From CAZQXD01 sp964597315 (lineage in GTDB: Bacteria; Pseudomonadota; Gammaproteobacteria; Competibacterales; Competibacteraceae), in NCBI GenBank assembly GCA_964597315.1, contig CAZQXD010000049.1, positions 1 through 31,616 on the forward strand: a stretch of 31,616 nt of DNA. Reading direction: 5' to 3'. The translations under genes were made by a program, and so were the position numbers. This document shows positions 8,375 through 17,404 of this stretch, piece by piece (position 1 is the first letter of the stretch; every line of letters begins with the position of its first letter). Below the pieces are notes generated by a model that did not search any database, had not been told where the DNA came from, and worked only from the letters and a program-made list of their open reading frames with translations.

Positions 8375-8797
8375 TTAGTATTGTCGCCCATTTGAAGCGC
8401 TTCCGTTAGTCCTTTTGCGCCGCTCCGACCCCACGCGCCGCTCACCCCGCTGTCGTTGCTCTCCGCTCCGGTGACGGACCACACGGAATCGGCGGCGATC
8501 CCGACCGCCCCGGCGATTGGGCAAGTAACGCCAACGGCACCGGCAATAGGTCCGGGCGCAGCCGCCCAGGGGCAATAAGGGGGCTTGGGCGATGGGCAAG
8601 ACGCGACCCGCCAGGGCACGGGCAAGCAGGCAGCCATGGTTGAAATCGGGAACAATCAACTGTACCGCCCAGTAGTGACTGGCAACGGAACCAGGCGTTT
8701 CGCGGCGCTGCCGCGCGGCCCGCCAGCCCTGTCGGAGAAAAGCAACCATGCCTAATCCGATCAGAAGTATCAGGAGCAACGGAAAAATAAGCGACAC
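8375..8797 (-). CDS. small membrane-anchored Arg-rich protein with CX4CXC motif
   Basis: A 140-residue protein starting at GTG (AAGG just upstream). Residues 2-20 form a hydrophobic anchor. A conserved-looking centre reads AVQLIVPDFNHGCLLARAL then LPIAQAPLLPLGGC; a cysteine cluster C80-X4-C85-X-C87 follows, with C56 earlier. The tail has repeated RR/DRR/ERR pairs up to residue 128. Unnamed proteins with this anchor, an AP-LPL-GC segment, CxC and basic RR pairs occur in other gammaproteobacteria, so I take it as a real gene of unknown function. It precedes the diguanylate cyclase by 24 bp, suggesting co-transcription. Another frame is open across the same DNA, but its protein is less family-like. 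Confidence 0.6.
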   Translation of the reverse strand: MSLIFPLLLILLIGLGMVAFLRQGWRAARQRRETPGSVASHYWAVQLIVPDFNHGCLLARALAGRVLPIAQAPLLPLGGCARTYCRCRWRYLPNRRGGRDRRRFRVVRHRSGEQRQRGERRVGSERRKRTNGSASNGRQY

Positions 8798-8996
8798 TGG
8801 CCTTGAACACCGGCGGGGGCTGATCGAATATTCTAATCTTTAATCCCCGGCCGACCAGGCCAGTTTACGATTGTTGTCGATCTCGGCCACTCGCCTTGAA
8901 CGGGTTTCCAGGCGCCAGATCGGGACTACACTTAGCATTGGACCCAGGCCAGCGGCCCCGCCCCATGCATGGATCGGTAAACCACCCCGAGGCTCC

Positions 8997-10013
8997 ATGA
9001 ATTTCGCATATCTGTTGACCGCGATCCTCACTCTGCTAGTCACCGCCTCCGCTTGGGCTGGTCCCACTCTTGACGCCGTGCGCGGCAAGGACGTTCTGCG
9101 CTGTGGTGTTGGCGAGGGTCTGCCAGGGTTTTCCCAGGTCGATTCTCACGGCGACTATCGGGGCTTGGACGTGGATCTGTGCCGAGCCGTGGCGGCGGCG
9201 GTGTTCGGCGACGCCGACAAGGTGCATTTCGTGCCCTTGACCGCTCGGGAACGGTTCACCGCCTTGCAACTAGGCGAAGTGGACATACTGTCTCGCAACA
9301 CCACTTGGACCTCCAGCCGTGACTCGGTGCAGGGCTTTAACTTCGCGGGTATCGTCTATTATGACGGTCAGGGCTTTATGGTGTCCCACGCCTCAAACAT
9401 CGCCAGCGCGCTGGATCTGAACGATAAAAAAATCTGTGTACAGTCCAACACCACCACCGAGTTGAACCTGCAAGATTTTTTCCGGGCCAACGCCATGCAT
9501 TACACGCCAGTGACCTTCGAACGATCCGCCGATAGCGTCCGCGCCCTGGAAGCAGGCCGCTGCGACGCCCTGACCAGCGACCAATCCCAGTTATATGCCC
9601 AGCGCACTCGCCTGAAACGCCCCGGTGACTACGCGGTGCTACCGGAGATTATCTCCAAGGAACCCTTGGGACCGCTGGTGCGCCACGGCGACGACGAGTG
9701 GTTCGATATCGTCAAATGGACGCTGTTTGCCATGATTTTGGCCGAGGAACTGGGCATCAACTCCCGCAATGTCGATCAGCAACAGCAACATGCCAGCAAC
9801 CCAGATGCCCGGCGGCTGTTGGGCCTGGAGGGGGACAAGGGCCGCGACCTGGGCCTGTCCAACGACTGGGCCGCGAACATCATCCGCCAGGTAGGAAATT
9901 ACGGGGAATCCTTCGAGCGCAACGTGGGCCAGAACAGTCCCTTGAAAATCTCCCGCGGCTATAACGCCTTATGGACCCGTGGCGGGCTTCAGTATGCTCC
10001 TCCCGTCCGCTAA
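8997..10013 (+). CDS. aapJ: general L-amino-acid ABC transporter substrate-binding protein AapJ
   Basis: A 338-residue periplasmic binding protein of the AapJ/BztA type. A Sec signal peptide (cleavage after ASAWA, about residue 21) precedes a mature part with the typical segments LRCGVGEGLPGFSQVDSHGDYRGLDVDLCRAVAAAVFG, DILSRNTTWTSSRD, CVQSNTTTELNLQDFFRANAM and PEIISKEPLGPLVRHGDDEWFD. The family's usual length is about 340. The open frame continues upstream to 8871, but the ATG at 8997 gives the signal peptide and has CGAGG upstream. The next gene, 17 bp on, is the AapP ATPase; the AapQ and AapM permeases that normally lie between them are absent. Confidence 0.93.
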   Translation: MNFAYLLTAILTLLVTASAWAGPTLDAVRGKDVLRCGVGEGLPGFSQVDSHGDYRGLDVDLCRAVAAAVFGDADKVHFVPLTARERFTALQLGEVDILSRNTTWTSSRDSVQGFNFAGIVYYDGQGFMVSHASNIASALDLNDKKICVQSNTTTELNLQDFFRANAMHYTPVTFERSADSVRALEAGRCDALTSDQSQLYAQRTRLKRPGDYAVLPEIISKEPLGPLVRHGDDEWFDIVKWTLFAMILAEELGINSRNVDQQQQHASNPDARRLLGLEGDKGRDLGLSNDWAANIIRQVGNYGESFERNVGQNSPLKISRGYNALWTRGGLQYAPPVR

Positions 10014-10030
10014 CCCCCAGAGGAAATCCC

Positions 10031-10816
10031 ATGTCCGACACTACCCCCATTGCCCCCTCCGCCATGCTTTCGATCTCCGAAGAAATCATGATCCAGATGG
10101 TCGGGGTCCATAAATGGTATGGCGAATTCCATGTACTTAAAAACATTCATCTGACTGTCAACAAAGGCGAGCGCATTGTGATCTGCGGGCCATCAGGCTC
10201 GGGCAAGTCTACCCTGATCCGTTGTATCAACCATTTGGAAGCGCATCAGCAAGGCAAGATTCTTGTGGAAGGCATCGAACTCAACGATGACCTAAAGAAC
10301 ATCGAGCAGATCCGCCGGGAAGTGGGCATGGTGTTCCAGCATTTCAATTTGTTCCCTCATCTCACGGTGTTGGAGAACTGCACCCTGGCCCCCATTTGGG
10401 TGCGCAAAACGCCCAAGGCGGAGGCCGAGAAGGTGGCCTTGCACTATCTGGAGCGGGTGAAGATCCCCGAGCAGGCCCATAAATACCCGGGCCAGCTTTC
10501 CGGGGGGCAACAGCAGCGGGTGGCCATCGCCCGCAGCCTATGCATGAACCCCAAGATCATGCTGTTCGACGAACCCACCTCTGCCCTGGACCCAGAAATG
10601 ATTAAGGAAGTCTTGGACACCATGGTTGGTTTAGCCGAGGAAGGCATGACCATGCTCTGTGTGACCCACGAAATGGGCTTCGCCAAGACTGTGGCCAACC
10701 GGGTGATTTTCATGGATGGGGGCGAAATCATTGAACAGAATAAACCCCATGAATTTTTCAACAACCCCCAATCGAAACGCACTCAAATGTTCCTAAGCCA
10801 GATTCTCCAACACTGA
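10031..10816 (+). CDS. aapP: general L-amino-acid ABC transporter ATP-binding protein AapP
   Basis: A 261-residue polar-amino-acid ABC ATPase. Walker A is GPSGSGKST, the Q-loop is MVFQHFNLFPHLTV, the signature is LSGGQQQRVAIARSL, Walker B is IMLFDEPTSALDPE, and the H-loop is CVTHEMGF. The stretch NCTLAPIWVRKTPKAEAEKVA and the C-terminus MFLSQILQH are typical of AapP/BztD. The start ATG has AGAGGAAA upstream; the product carries about 20 extra N-terminal residues before the core (MIQMVGVHKWYGEFHVL). It should energise uptake through the AapQM channel, which is not encoded here. Two hairpins follow the gene in the short convergent gap before prsT. Confidence 0.93.
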   Translation: MSDTTPIAPSAMLSISEEIMIQMVGVHKWYGEFHVLKNIHLTVNKGERIVICGPSGSGKSTLIRCINHLEAHQQGKILVEGIELNDDLKNIEQIRREVGMVFQHFNLFPHLTVLENCTLAPIWVRKTPKAEAEKVALHYLERVKIPEQAHKYPGQLSGGQQQRVAIARSLCMNPKIMLFDEPTSALDPEMIKEVLDTMVGLAEEGMTMLCVTHEMGFAKTVANRVIFMDGGEIIEQNKPHEFFNNPQSKRTQMFLSQILQH

Positions 10817-10903
10817 ACCCAGCAGGTGTCCCGGCCTCCGCCCTCTGGACGTTTTCTTCAAGAGCGGCAAGGGGCCTGGACAGTAGGTGGGCAAGTTCAG
10901 CGT

Positions 10904-10930
10904 GCTGGTCGGCACGAGGTCACGACCAGC
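10904..10930 (+). terminator. hairpin after aapP, weak terminator candidate
   Basis: An 8-bp perfect stem (GCTGGTCG at 10904-10911 with its complement at 10923-10930) closes an 11-base loop and is followed by CGTTTAAC, which is not a strong U-run. It lies about 90 bp after the aapP stop and is the best candidate terminator for that transcript. Confidence 0.4.
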
Positions 10931-10940
10931 CGTTTAACCA

Positions 10941-10958
10941 TCCCATTATTTTATGGGA
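10941..10958 (-). terminator. hairpin just after prsT
   Basis: A 6-bp inverted repeat (TCCCAT/ATGGGA) with a 6-base A/T loop begins four bases after the prsT stop codon. No U-run follows on the minus strand, so a weak terminator or an mRNA 3'-end stabiliser is possible. Confidence 0.3.
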
Positions 10959-10962
10959 CCCA

Positions 10963-13773
10963 TCAGGAATCGTTTGAGGCTTTTTTCAACTCCTCCAACA
11001 GTGCCCGGGCCGCGTCGGCATCCGCGAAATCCTCTCCGTTGGACAAGAGTAGCTCCAACTCCCTGCGCGCCTCTTCCTGCCGCCCGGTCTTGGCATAGGC
11101 CACCGCCAGATGATAACGGACATCCGCCAGATGAGGCGCTTGCACCGTGGCTTGTTGCAGCAAGACCAAGCCCCGCTGGGCCTGATTGTTCTGAGTGAGT
11201 ATCCAGCCAAGGGTGTCAGTGACTTCCGGCCGATCGGGAGCCATTTGCGAGGCTTGCTCGGCCATGGCGATAGCCCGACTGTCCCCCTCCTCTTGGTAAA
11301 GCCAGGCCAGGTTATTGAGAACAATGTAGCTTTCCGTACCCAGTTCGATCACCCGCTCATATTCCTTGACGGCTTCTGGATATACTTTCAGGTGTTGTAA
11401 GTACATAGCCAGACTGATGCGAACCTGAGCATCGTCGGGGCTAACCGCCAACCATTGCCGCAATGCGCCGGTGGCCGAAGCGAAATCTCCATCCGCAGCC
11501 AAGGCATTGGCCAGGCGTTGAGCATAGTTGCCACTGGGCGCTTTCTCGTAGGCTTGACGGTACAGCTCAGCCGCCTCCCCCGGGCGATTCTGGCGCAAGG
11601 CCGTGTCGCCCTCTAATTGATAACCCTGACCATTCCCGGGATAGCGGTTCTGAATGTCGCGGGCAGTCTCTCGGGCGGCGTCCAATTTCCCCGCCATCAA
11701 TTGCACTTCCGCTTTCGCCACCAATGCCGGCAAGTAATCGGCTTGCGCCTCCAGGGCTTTCTCCAGGGACGCCCCGCCACCCACGAGGTCCTTCTCCCGT
11801 ACCTGCGCCTGGGCCATTCTGAACCAGGGTTCGGGATGATTGGGCCGTAGCTCCGCCAATTTGCGGAACTTTGACAAGGCGTTGGCGTTCTGGTCGTTGG
11901 CCATTAGAGCGAGGCCGGACGCCCGAAGCACCAGCGGATTCTCGGGATGGGCCGCACTCAACGGCTGGGCGACATTCAAAGCTTTAAGCCGTTCGCTATT
12001 CAGCAGATACTGTTGCAGCAGCGCCAGTCCTGCCTTGGCGGAGGTGGGGTTCTTATCCCAAGCCTGTTCCAGCCAGTTCAGGGTTTGTATCGGATCGCCG
12101 GCTTTTTGAGCCAGATTGGCGAGACCCAGCATGGCATCCACATGACCGGGGTTCTGGTCGAGAATCCGCCGATAACGTGACTCGGCGGCGTCTAACTGGT
12201 CGGCTTTGATATCCAGTTGCGCTAGATTCATGGCGGCAATCGCGAAATTGGGCTGTTTTTCCAACGCCTGCTCGAATGCCGTGCGGGCCTGCTCATCCTG
12301 CCCTTTGGACATCAGGGCAATCCCCTTTAGATTTAGGGGCATAGGGTTGTCTGGAAGTTTGACGATCAACTTATCCGCAGCGTCGATGGCGGCGTCGAAA
12401 TCCCGCTTCTGTAAGTGCGTGAGAATCAGCAACACATCCGCCTGAATCAGTCCCTGGCCCAGATCCACAGCCTGTTCCAACTCGCTAACGGCCTGCTCCA
12501 GTTGTCCGCTGGCCAGATGCGACAACGCCAATTGAGCGCGGATCACGGATATGTCCGGCGCCAATTCGGTAGCCCTATGGAGGTACTCCGTACCTTTTTC
12601 GTATTCCTGGGCTTGCAGATAGGCGCTCCCCAGCAGGGCCAGCAATTGTGGGTCCTCCCCGGCGGTTTGCAAAGCCGGCTCCAGCGCCTTGATGGCGGCC
12701 TGGGGGTTGCCAAGTTTCATTTCTGCGGCCCCCAACAGCTTGCGCGCGGGGACGTGTCCAGGCAGCCCTCCGACAAAGCGATTCAGATAGGTCTCGGCCT
12801 GCTCCATATTGCCCTGGACATAGTTGATGGCCCCTAGCAGCAACTGGCTGGGCAAATGGCTGGGCGAACGCTGCATGACCTTCTCCAGGGCTTCCTTTGC
12901 GCCGGGTAAGTTCTGCTGCTGATACAAAATACGACCCTGCAGATAGTTTGCCGGCGGGTAGTCTGGATAGGCTTTTTTCACCCTTTCCACGTCGGCCATG
13001 GCGGTGTCCAATTCACCCTGTTCGATCCGGGTTTCGGCCCGTCCTAGCAGCGCGTTAAGATTGCCGGGTTGTAGTTCCAGAATCTTATTGAAATCGGCCA
13101 GGGTGTTGTCGTATTCCTTGCGTATCCGGTATAACCCAGCCCGGGCCAGCCGGGCCTGGATATGGTCGGCGTCCACGCTCAGTATCCGATCCGCAAGGGC
13201 CAGCGCCGCATCATGGTCGGCTTGCAATAGCGTCAGTTGCAACTGGCCTAGCAGGGCATCGGTATTTTCGGGTGTCAACTCCAGCGCACGCTGAAACTTC
13301 TGGCGCGCAGGCTCCCTTTGCCCCTGAGCCAGTTCCGCCAGTCCCCGCATGGCCAGAGCGATACTCTGTAACCGCGCTGGATCACTGGTATCCACGACTA
13401 TATCGGCTAACACTTTATCGAATTGGCGCTGGGCCAGATACGCTCGTCCCAATAGTTCAAGCCACTCTCCCTTGTCTATTCCCAGTTCCCTGGCCCGCTC
13501 CAGTTCCTTGACGGCGGATGGAATGTACCCTGTGCGAAGATAGACGGCGCCAAGCAACAGGCGGGCTTGAGCGTTGGTGGGTTCTTCTTGCAGGGCGTTT
13601 TTGAGCTGAATGACAGCGGCGTTCAGCTTGCCCTGATCGATAAAGCGACGGGCTTCATCCACATACCCTTGAGCCTCATCGGCCGCGTTGGCAAGATGCC
13701 CCGAGACGAGCAGAAACCCGGCCAGTAGACAGCGAGTCAGGAAAAATGCCCGAGTTGCTGATGTGCTTATCAT
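10963..13773 (-). CDS. prsT: XrtA/PEP-CTERM-system TPR-repeat protein PrsT
   Basis: A 936-residue exported protein. A signal peptide (RAFFLTRCLLAGFLLVSGHLANA, cleavage about residue 30) precedes a nearly continuous run of tetratricopeptide repeats, about 24 by length, recognisable by recurring A-x-x-L-G-x-A/LNLAWLY patterns. The opening AARRFIDQGKLNAAVIQLKNALQEEPTNAQARLLLGAVYL-type segment is characteristic of PrsT. Many PrsT proteins are lipoproteins; this one has no lipobox cysteine at the cleavage site and so should be periplasmic or loosely membrane-bound. It probably scaffolds secretion or polysaccharide export, but its exact role is not established. AAAGGA precedes the ATG. It follows prsR by 98 bp as the last gene of the minus-strand block. 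Confidence 0.92.
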   Translation of the reverse strand: MISTSATRAFFLTRCLLAGFLLVSGHLANAADEAQGYVDEARRFIDQGKLNAAVIQLKNALQEEPTNAQARLLLGAVYLRTGYIPSAVKELERARELGIDKGEWLELLGRAYLAQRQFDKVLADIVVDTSDPARLQSIALAMRGLAELAQGQREPARQKFQRALELTPENTDALLGQLQLTLLQADHDAALALADRILSVDADHIQARLARAGLYRIRKEYDNTLADFNKILELQPGNLNALLGRAETRIEQGELDTAMADVERVKKAYPDYPPANYLQGRILYQQQNLPGAKEALEKVMQRSPSHLPSQLLLGAINYVQGNMEQAETYLNRFVGGLPGHVPARKLLGAAEMKLGNPQAAIKALEPALQTAGEDPQLLALLGSAYLQAQEYEKGTEYLHRATELAPDISVIRAQLALSHLASGQLEQAVSELEQAVDLGQGLIQADVLLILTHLQKRDFDAAIDAADKLIVKLPDNPMPLNLKGIALMSKGQDEQARTAFEQALEKQPNFAIAAMNLAQLDIKADQLDAAESRYRRILDQNPGHVDAMLGLANLAQKAGDPIQTLNWLEQAWDKNPTSAKAGLALLQQYLLNSERLKALNVAQPLSAAHPENPLVLRASGLALMANDQNANALSKFRKLAELRPNHPEPWFRMAQAQVREKDLVGGGASLEKALEAQADYLPALVAKAEVQLMAGKLDAARETARDIQNRYPGNGQGYQLEGDTALRQNRPGEAAELYRQAYEKAPSGNYAQRLANALAADGDFASATGALRQWLAVSPDDAQVRISLAMYLQHLKVYPEAVKEYERVIELGTESYIVLNNLAWLYQEEGDSRAIAMAEQASQMAPDRPEVTDTLGWILTQNNQAQRGLVLLQQATVQAPHLADVRYHLAVAYAKTGRQEEARRELELLLSNGEDFADADAARALLEELKKASNDS

Positions 13774-13871
13774 GATCCTTTCTCCAGTTTCGGCGGCTTC
13801 GATCCAGCGAGGTCAGCGCGACACAGACCTGCTGGGACCGCATCCGCAGCGCCTCGCCTGGACAGCAAGGC

Positions 13872-15230
13872 TTAAGTTTTCATATTGTACTTATGGAGTA
13901 ACGTGTAAAGGGTAGGACGGGTAATGCCAAGCATATCGGCCGCCTGTGACAGGTTACCGTCGGCAAACGCCAAGGCCCTGACCAAAGCCTGTCGTTCAGC
14001 ATGCTCACGAACTTGGCGCAGATTGAAAGGCATGGCATTGTCCTCATCAATGCTCGCCAGTTCCAGATCCTGGGCCAGGATCTGGTTACTCTCGCACATA
14101 ATGACCGCACGCTTGACCTTATTTTCCAATTCTCTGACATTGCCAGGCCAGTGGTAGGATTCGAGGGCGGCCACCGCATCCTTGCTAAACCCCCGCAGCG
14201 ACCGCCCCTGTTTCTCACTGTGTAATTTCATGAAGGTTCTGGCAAGCATTAACACATCGCCCTCGCGCTGACGTAGGGGAGGAATGTTGATGGTGATTTC
14301 ACTGATGCGGTAATACAAGTCCTCCCGGAACTTGCCTTCGCCGATCAGCACCGATAAGTCCCTATGGGTAGCACAGATAACACGGACATCGACGGAAATT
14401 TCTTCGCGCCCGCCTACCCGCTCGATCACCCGCTCCTGTAAAAAACGCAACAGTTTCGCCTGTAAGGACATGGGTAGATCGCCCACTTCGTCCAAAAAAA
14501 ACGTGCCGCCGTTTGCGTATTCTATCTTTCCCCTGGTCTGCTTGGAGGCGCCGGTAAAAGCGCCTTTCTCGTAACCGAACAGCTCGCTCTCCAGCAGGGT
14601 CTCTGGAATGGCCGCGCAGTTGATGGCCACAAACCGATGATCGTGACGGTTACTCAAGTCATGCAGGGCGCGGGCCAGCAGTTCCTTGCCGGTGCCACTT
14701 TCGCCCAGCAATAGGGTGGAAACGTCGGTTGGCGCGACTTTCTCTACGGTGGCGCAAATACTCAGCATTTCCTGGCTGGCGGCGATGATCCCTTGCAGGG
14801 GCGAAGCCCGCTGGCGCTGTTCTAGTTTCTGGTTTTCTTTTTCCAGCGTGTAAAGATCGAACGCCCGGTCCACGATCAGCTTCAGAATTTCACCATCCAC
14901 GGGCTTCTGATAAAAATCATAAGCGCCGAGGGCGATTGCCTTTAGGGCGTTGTCCCGGTCATCGTTGCCCGTAACGACAATCACTTTGGTGTTGGGGGCC
15001 AGGGACAATATCTCCTCCAGGGTGGCCAAACCTTCGGAAGCATTGGCAGGGTCGGGTGGCAAACCCAAATCCAGCGTGACCAAGGGCGGTTCATGACGCC
15101 GGAGTTGGGACAACGCCGTTTCCCGACTATCCGCGACCAGTACCTCATAGTCCTCGAAACACCAACGTAACTGGCTTTGCAACCCCGGATCGTCCTCGAC
15201 GACCAGGAGCTTTTTGGGGTCATCTCGCAA
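13872..15230 (-). CDS. prsR: PEP-CTERM-box response regulator PrsR (sigma-54 activator)
   Basis: A 452-residue NtrC-type regulator. The receiver domain (about 1-125) has the acidic pair VVEDD, phosphoacceptor Asp54 (VTLDLGLPPD) and Lys109 (YQKP). The AAA+ domain has Walker A GESGTGKE (176-183), the sigma-54 contact loop GAFTGA (223-228) and Walker B FFLDE. A Fis-type helix-turn-helix closes the protein (NLSQAADMLGITRPTLYTLLHKYNMK). It should activate sigma-54 promoters after phosphorylation by PrsK. The start is TTG at 15230: the only nearby ATG (15223) is out of frame, GAGGTG lies five bases upstream inside the end of prsK, and the gap to the prsK stop is one base, so translation is probably coupled. 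Confidence 0.95.
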   Translation of the reverse strand: MRDDPKKLLVVEDDPGLQSQLRWCFEDYEVLVADSRETALSQLRRHEPPLVTLDLGLPPDPANASEGLATLEEILSLAPNTKVIVVTGNDDRDNALKAIALGAYDFYQKPVDGEILKLIVDRAFDLYTLEKENQKLEQRQRASPLQGIIAASQEMLSICATVEKVAPTDVSTLLLGESGTGKELLARALHDLSNRHDHRFVAINCAAIPETLLESELFGYEKGAFTGASKQTRGKIEYANGGTFFLDEVGDLPMSLQAKLLRFLQERVIERVGGREEISVDVRVICATHRDLSVLIGEGKFREDLYYRISEITINIPPLRQREGDVLMLARTFMKLHSEKQGRSLRGFSKDAVAALESYHWPGNVRELENKVKRAVIMCESNQILAQDLELASIDEDNAMPFNLRQVREHAERQALVRALAFADGNLSQAADMLGITRPTLYTLLHKYNMKT

Positions 15231-15231
15231 T

Positions 15232-17337
15232 TCAACACCTCACTGCATGGTTGACGTCCCGGGCGGCATGATCGGCGCCCAGGTATTCTGGAATCCGCAG
15301 AATGAACGTGGAGCCCTCCCCTAGCTTGCTGTCCACGTCAATTTCCCCTCCCAATGAGTTTATAAACTCCCGACTCTCGTAGACCCCTATACCCATACCC
15401 GCGTTGCCCTTTGTAGTATTGAACGGTCTGAACAAGCACTCCCGGATAAACCGTTCATCCATGCCACATCCAGTGTCGCTGATTGCAATCAATACGTTTT
15501 TTCCCTGGCGGGAGGCGCGCACTTTCACCGCACCGTCCTCCTGGGTGGCTTCTTGGGCGTTTTGCACTAAATGCTGCAATACCGTCACAAATCGTTCTCG
15601 ACTGGCCTGTAACCGTAAGTCGGTATCCCCATCCACTAACACGGGTACCGGCCGACGATGGGATTGGGCCTTTATAACATCCCCCAAAGCTTCGGCTACA
15701 GTGAACACCTTAGCCTCGCTTACCGGCAATCCCCCTTTTCGTAATTGGTCCAACATCCGATTCATTTTGTTTGTGGCGTTCTCCACCGTGGCGATGGCAT
15801 CGTCAATGAAAGCGGGATTATGCTTATGGCGAGATGCATTTGCCACTACCAGGGATAACTGCGCCGAAACGTTTTTGAGGTCGTGTACCACAAAAGCGGA
15901 GAGGCGGTTGAACGCTTCAAACTGACGGGCGTCCACTAAGGCGTCGGTGGCCGCTACAAAAGCCACATAGTTGGCCAGTTGTCGGCCAGCGGTACGTAAT
16001 AAATCGCGGTCTTCCCAGTTAATCTGCCGCTTTGCCCGTGGCTTCGCAAGCACGATGATCCCTTCCAGGCGGTCGCCCTGCATCAGCGGCACGATGATCC
16101 AAGCCCTACGGTCGTTCCGCAACGGACTGGGGATCTCAAATTCCGCATACAGCTCAGCGTCAACATCAACCTCATCAATATCTATAACCCACTGTTTTTC
16201 ATGAATAAATTTTATAAACTCGGAATCACCTCGAAGGCTGCCCCGGCCCTCATTCATATTCAAGGAGGCACTGAGCAGGTAGTTTCCCGCCTCATTGCGG
16301 GTCCACAGCATACCGCCTGGGCTGTCCACAATCTCGGCGATAGCCAATATCGCTTTTTCCCTGACCGGCATATCTGGATCATTGGTGGATAGAGTGTTTA
16401 TGAATTTCAACCACTCCTCACGATAATCGTATTTATAATTAAAAAAGTGTTTACTCAAAAAAACTTTTATATACGCACGCAGTTGCCCGGAAAACATCAG
16501 CACCACAAGCAGTGCGCCGGCGCCAAACAAAAAAGCCATTTGCACAGCGGTTCCCCAAGCACCACCATACAAGCGGATGTAATATCCGAACGCCGCCATC
16601 AGCAGCAGATACAGCCCCGCGCCAAAGACGGTTGCGGAGTGAATGACGATGCGTCTGGAGACAAACACCGATAGTGACCATTGAGGATTGCGGGCGGCCG
16701 ACACGGCGATAAACGGCACTACCATGGCATTGACCAACCCCCGGGCTGACCATATGTGATGGTCGATACGCTTGAACAACAACGCATCGGCGTATAGAAA
16801 AAAATCATAAGCGAACAGCATGCCAATGCCGAGATAGAGAAACTTGGTAGCCCAACGTTGATCGGGCCGGGTATTGCGAAATAATTGTTCGATCAAAGCC
16901 AGCCCGCCCACGGCCAGCCCCAAATGCCCAAAAATGCGCAAATCAACGCTGAAATCAGCCGTGAGCAGCGCGGCTAAGTGCTGAGGAAATAAATCACCCA
17001 GCAACACTAAACCGGCCAATCCGTAAGCCCAGGGGCGCAGCGCCAACAGCAACCTGACGTTGTCGTTGGAAAGTGTGCTAAGGGGTTGTAACAACTGAAA
17101 GAGAAAAACCAGCCAGGCGACGTTGCGCACCACTTCCAGAATCACATAAGCCAGCATTGCGCTTTGAAACCCGGAACTGGCATTCCACGCGGCGATACCC
17201 GCCCAAATCAGATTGGTCAGTACCGCGACTACCAGCAACGCTCCCTGCAAGCGCCCACGCCAACTGGTTAGGAGCAGGATAAACAGCAGCGCCAAGGCAA
17301 CCAACGCGACGGTGTGGCTAAGGGTTCCTATATTCAT
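15232..17337 (-). CDS. prsK: XrtA/PEP-CTERM-system histidine kinase PrsK
   Basis: A 701-residue membrane sensor kinase. The N-terminal 290 residues contain about eight to nine hydrophobic helices with no large periplasmic domain. A GAF-like domain (about 310-460) follows. The kinase core has the H-box AFVVHDLKN with His485, N-box HLVQNAQEA, G1 box DTGCGMD and G2 box GMGIGVYES. The HDLKN motif and multi-helix N-terminus are the hallmarks of PrsK. It lies one base upstream of its cognate regulator gene prsR and 67 bp downstream of the epsB-type gene. The signal is probably sensed within or through the membrane helices; its nature is unknown. Confidence 0.95.
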   Translation of the reverse strand: MNIGTLSHTVALVALALLFILLLTSWRGRLQGALLVVAVLTNLIWAGIAAWNASSGFQSAMLAYVILEVVRNVAWLVFLFQLLQPLSTLSNDNVRLLLALRPWAYGLAGLVLLGDLFPQHLAALLTADFSVDLRIFGHLGLAVGGLALIEQLFRNTRPDQRWATKFLYLGIGMLFAYDFFLYADALLFKRIDHHIWSARGLVNAMVVPFIAVSAARNPQWSLSVFVSRRIVIHSATVFGAGLYLLLMAAFGYYIRLYGGAWGTAVQMAFLFGAGALLVVLMFSGQLRAYIKVFLSKHFFNYKYDYREEWLKFINTLSTNDPDMPVREKAILAIAEIVDSPGGMLWTRNEAGNYLLSASLNMNEGRGSLRGDSEFIKFIHEKQWVIDIDEVDVDAELYAEFEIPSPLRNDRRAWIIVPLMQGDRLEGIIVLAKPRAKRQINWEDRDLLRTAGRQLANYVAFVAATDALVDARQFEAFNRLSAFVVHDLKNVSAQLSLVVANASRHKHNPAFIDDAIATVENATNKMNRMLDQLRKGGLPVSEAKVFTVAEALGDVIKAQSHRRPVPVLVDGDTDLRLQASRERFVTVLQHLVQNAQEATQEDGAVKVRASRQGKNVLIAISDTGCGMDERFIRECLFRPFNTTKGNAGMGIGVYESREFINSLGGEIDVDSKLGEGSTFILRIPEYLGADHAARDVNHAVRC

Positions 17338-17404
17338 AGGGTCTCGGACTTGGACCGGCTGGCCAAGGATTGAAACATCCAGGCCATGACGCCTGTGACC
17401 ACTG

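Noticed and set aside
8442..8810. 122-codon minus-strand frame alternative to the Arg-rich protein
   Set aside because: Composition is Pro/Ser/Arg-rich shadow type; the other frame has a membrane anchor, a cysteine cluster and a better family look.
12415..12837. 140-codon plus-strand frame within prsT
   Set aside because: Shadow of the TPR repeats; the repeated structure of prsT produces long Gln/Leu-rich antisense frames.
10963..13773. TPR-array DNA as a tandem nucleotide repeat
   Set aside because: The repeats are at protein level and diverged; I see no tandem nucleotide repeats that would suggest slippage.
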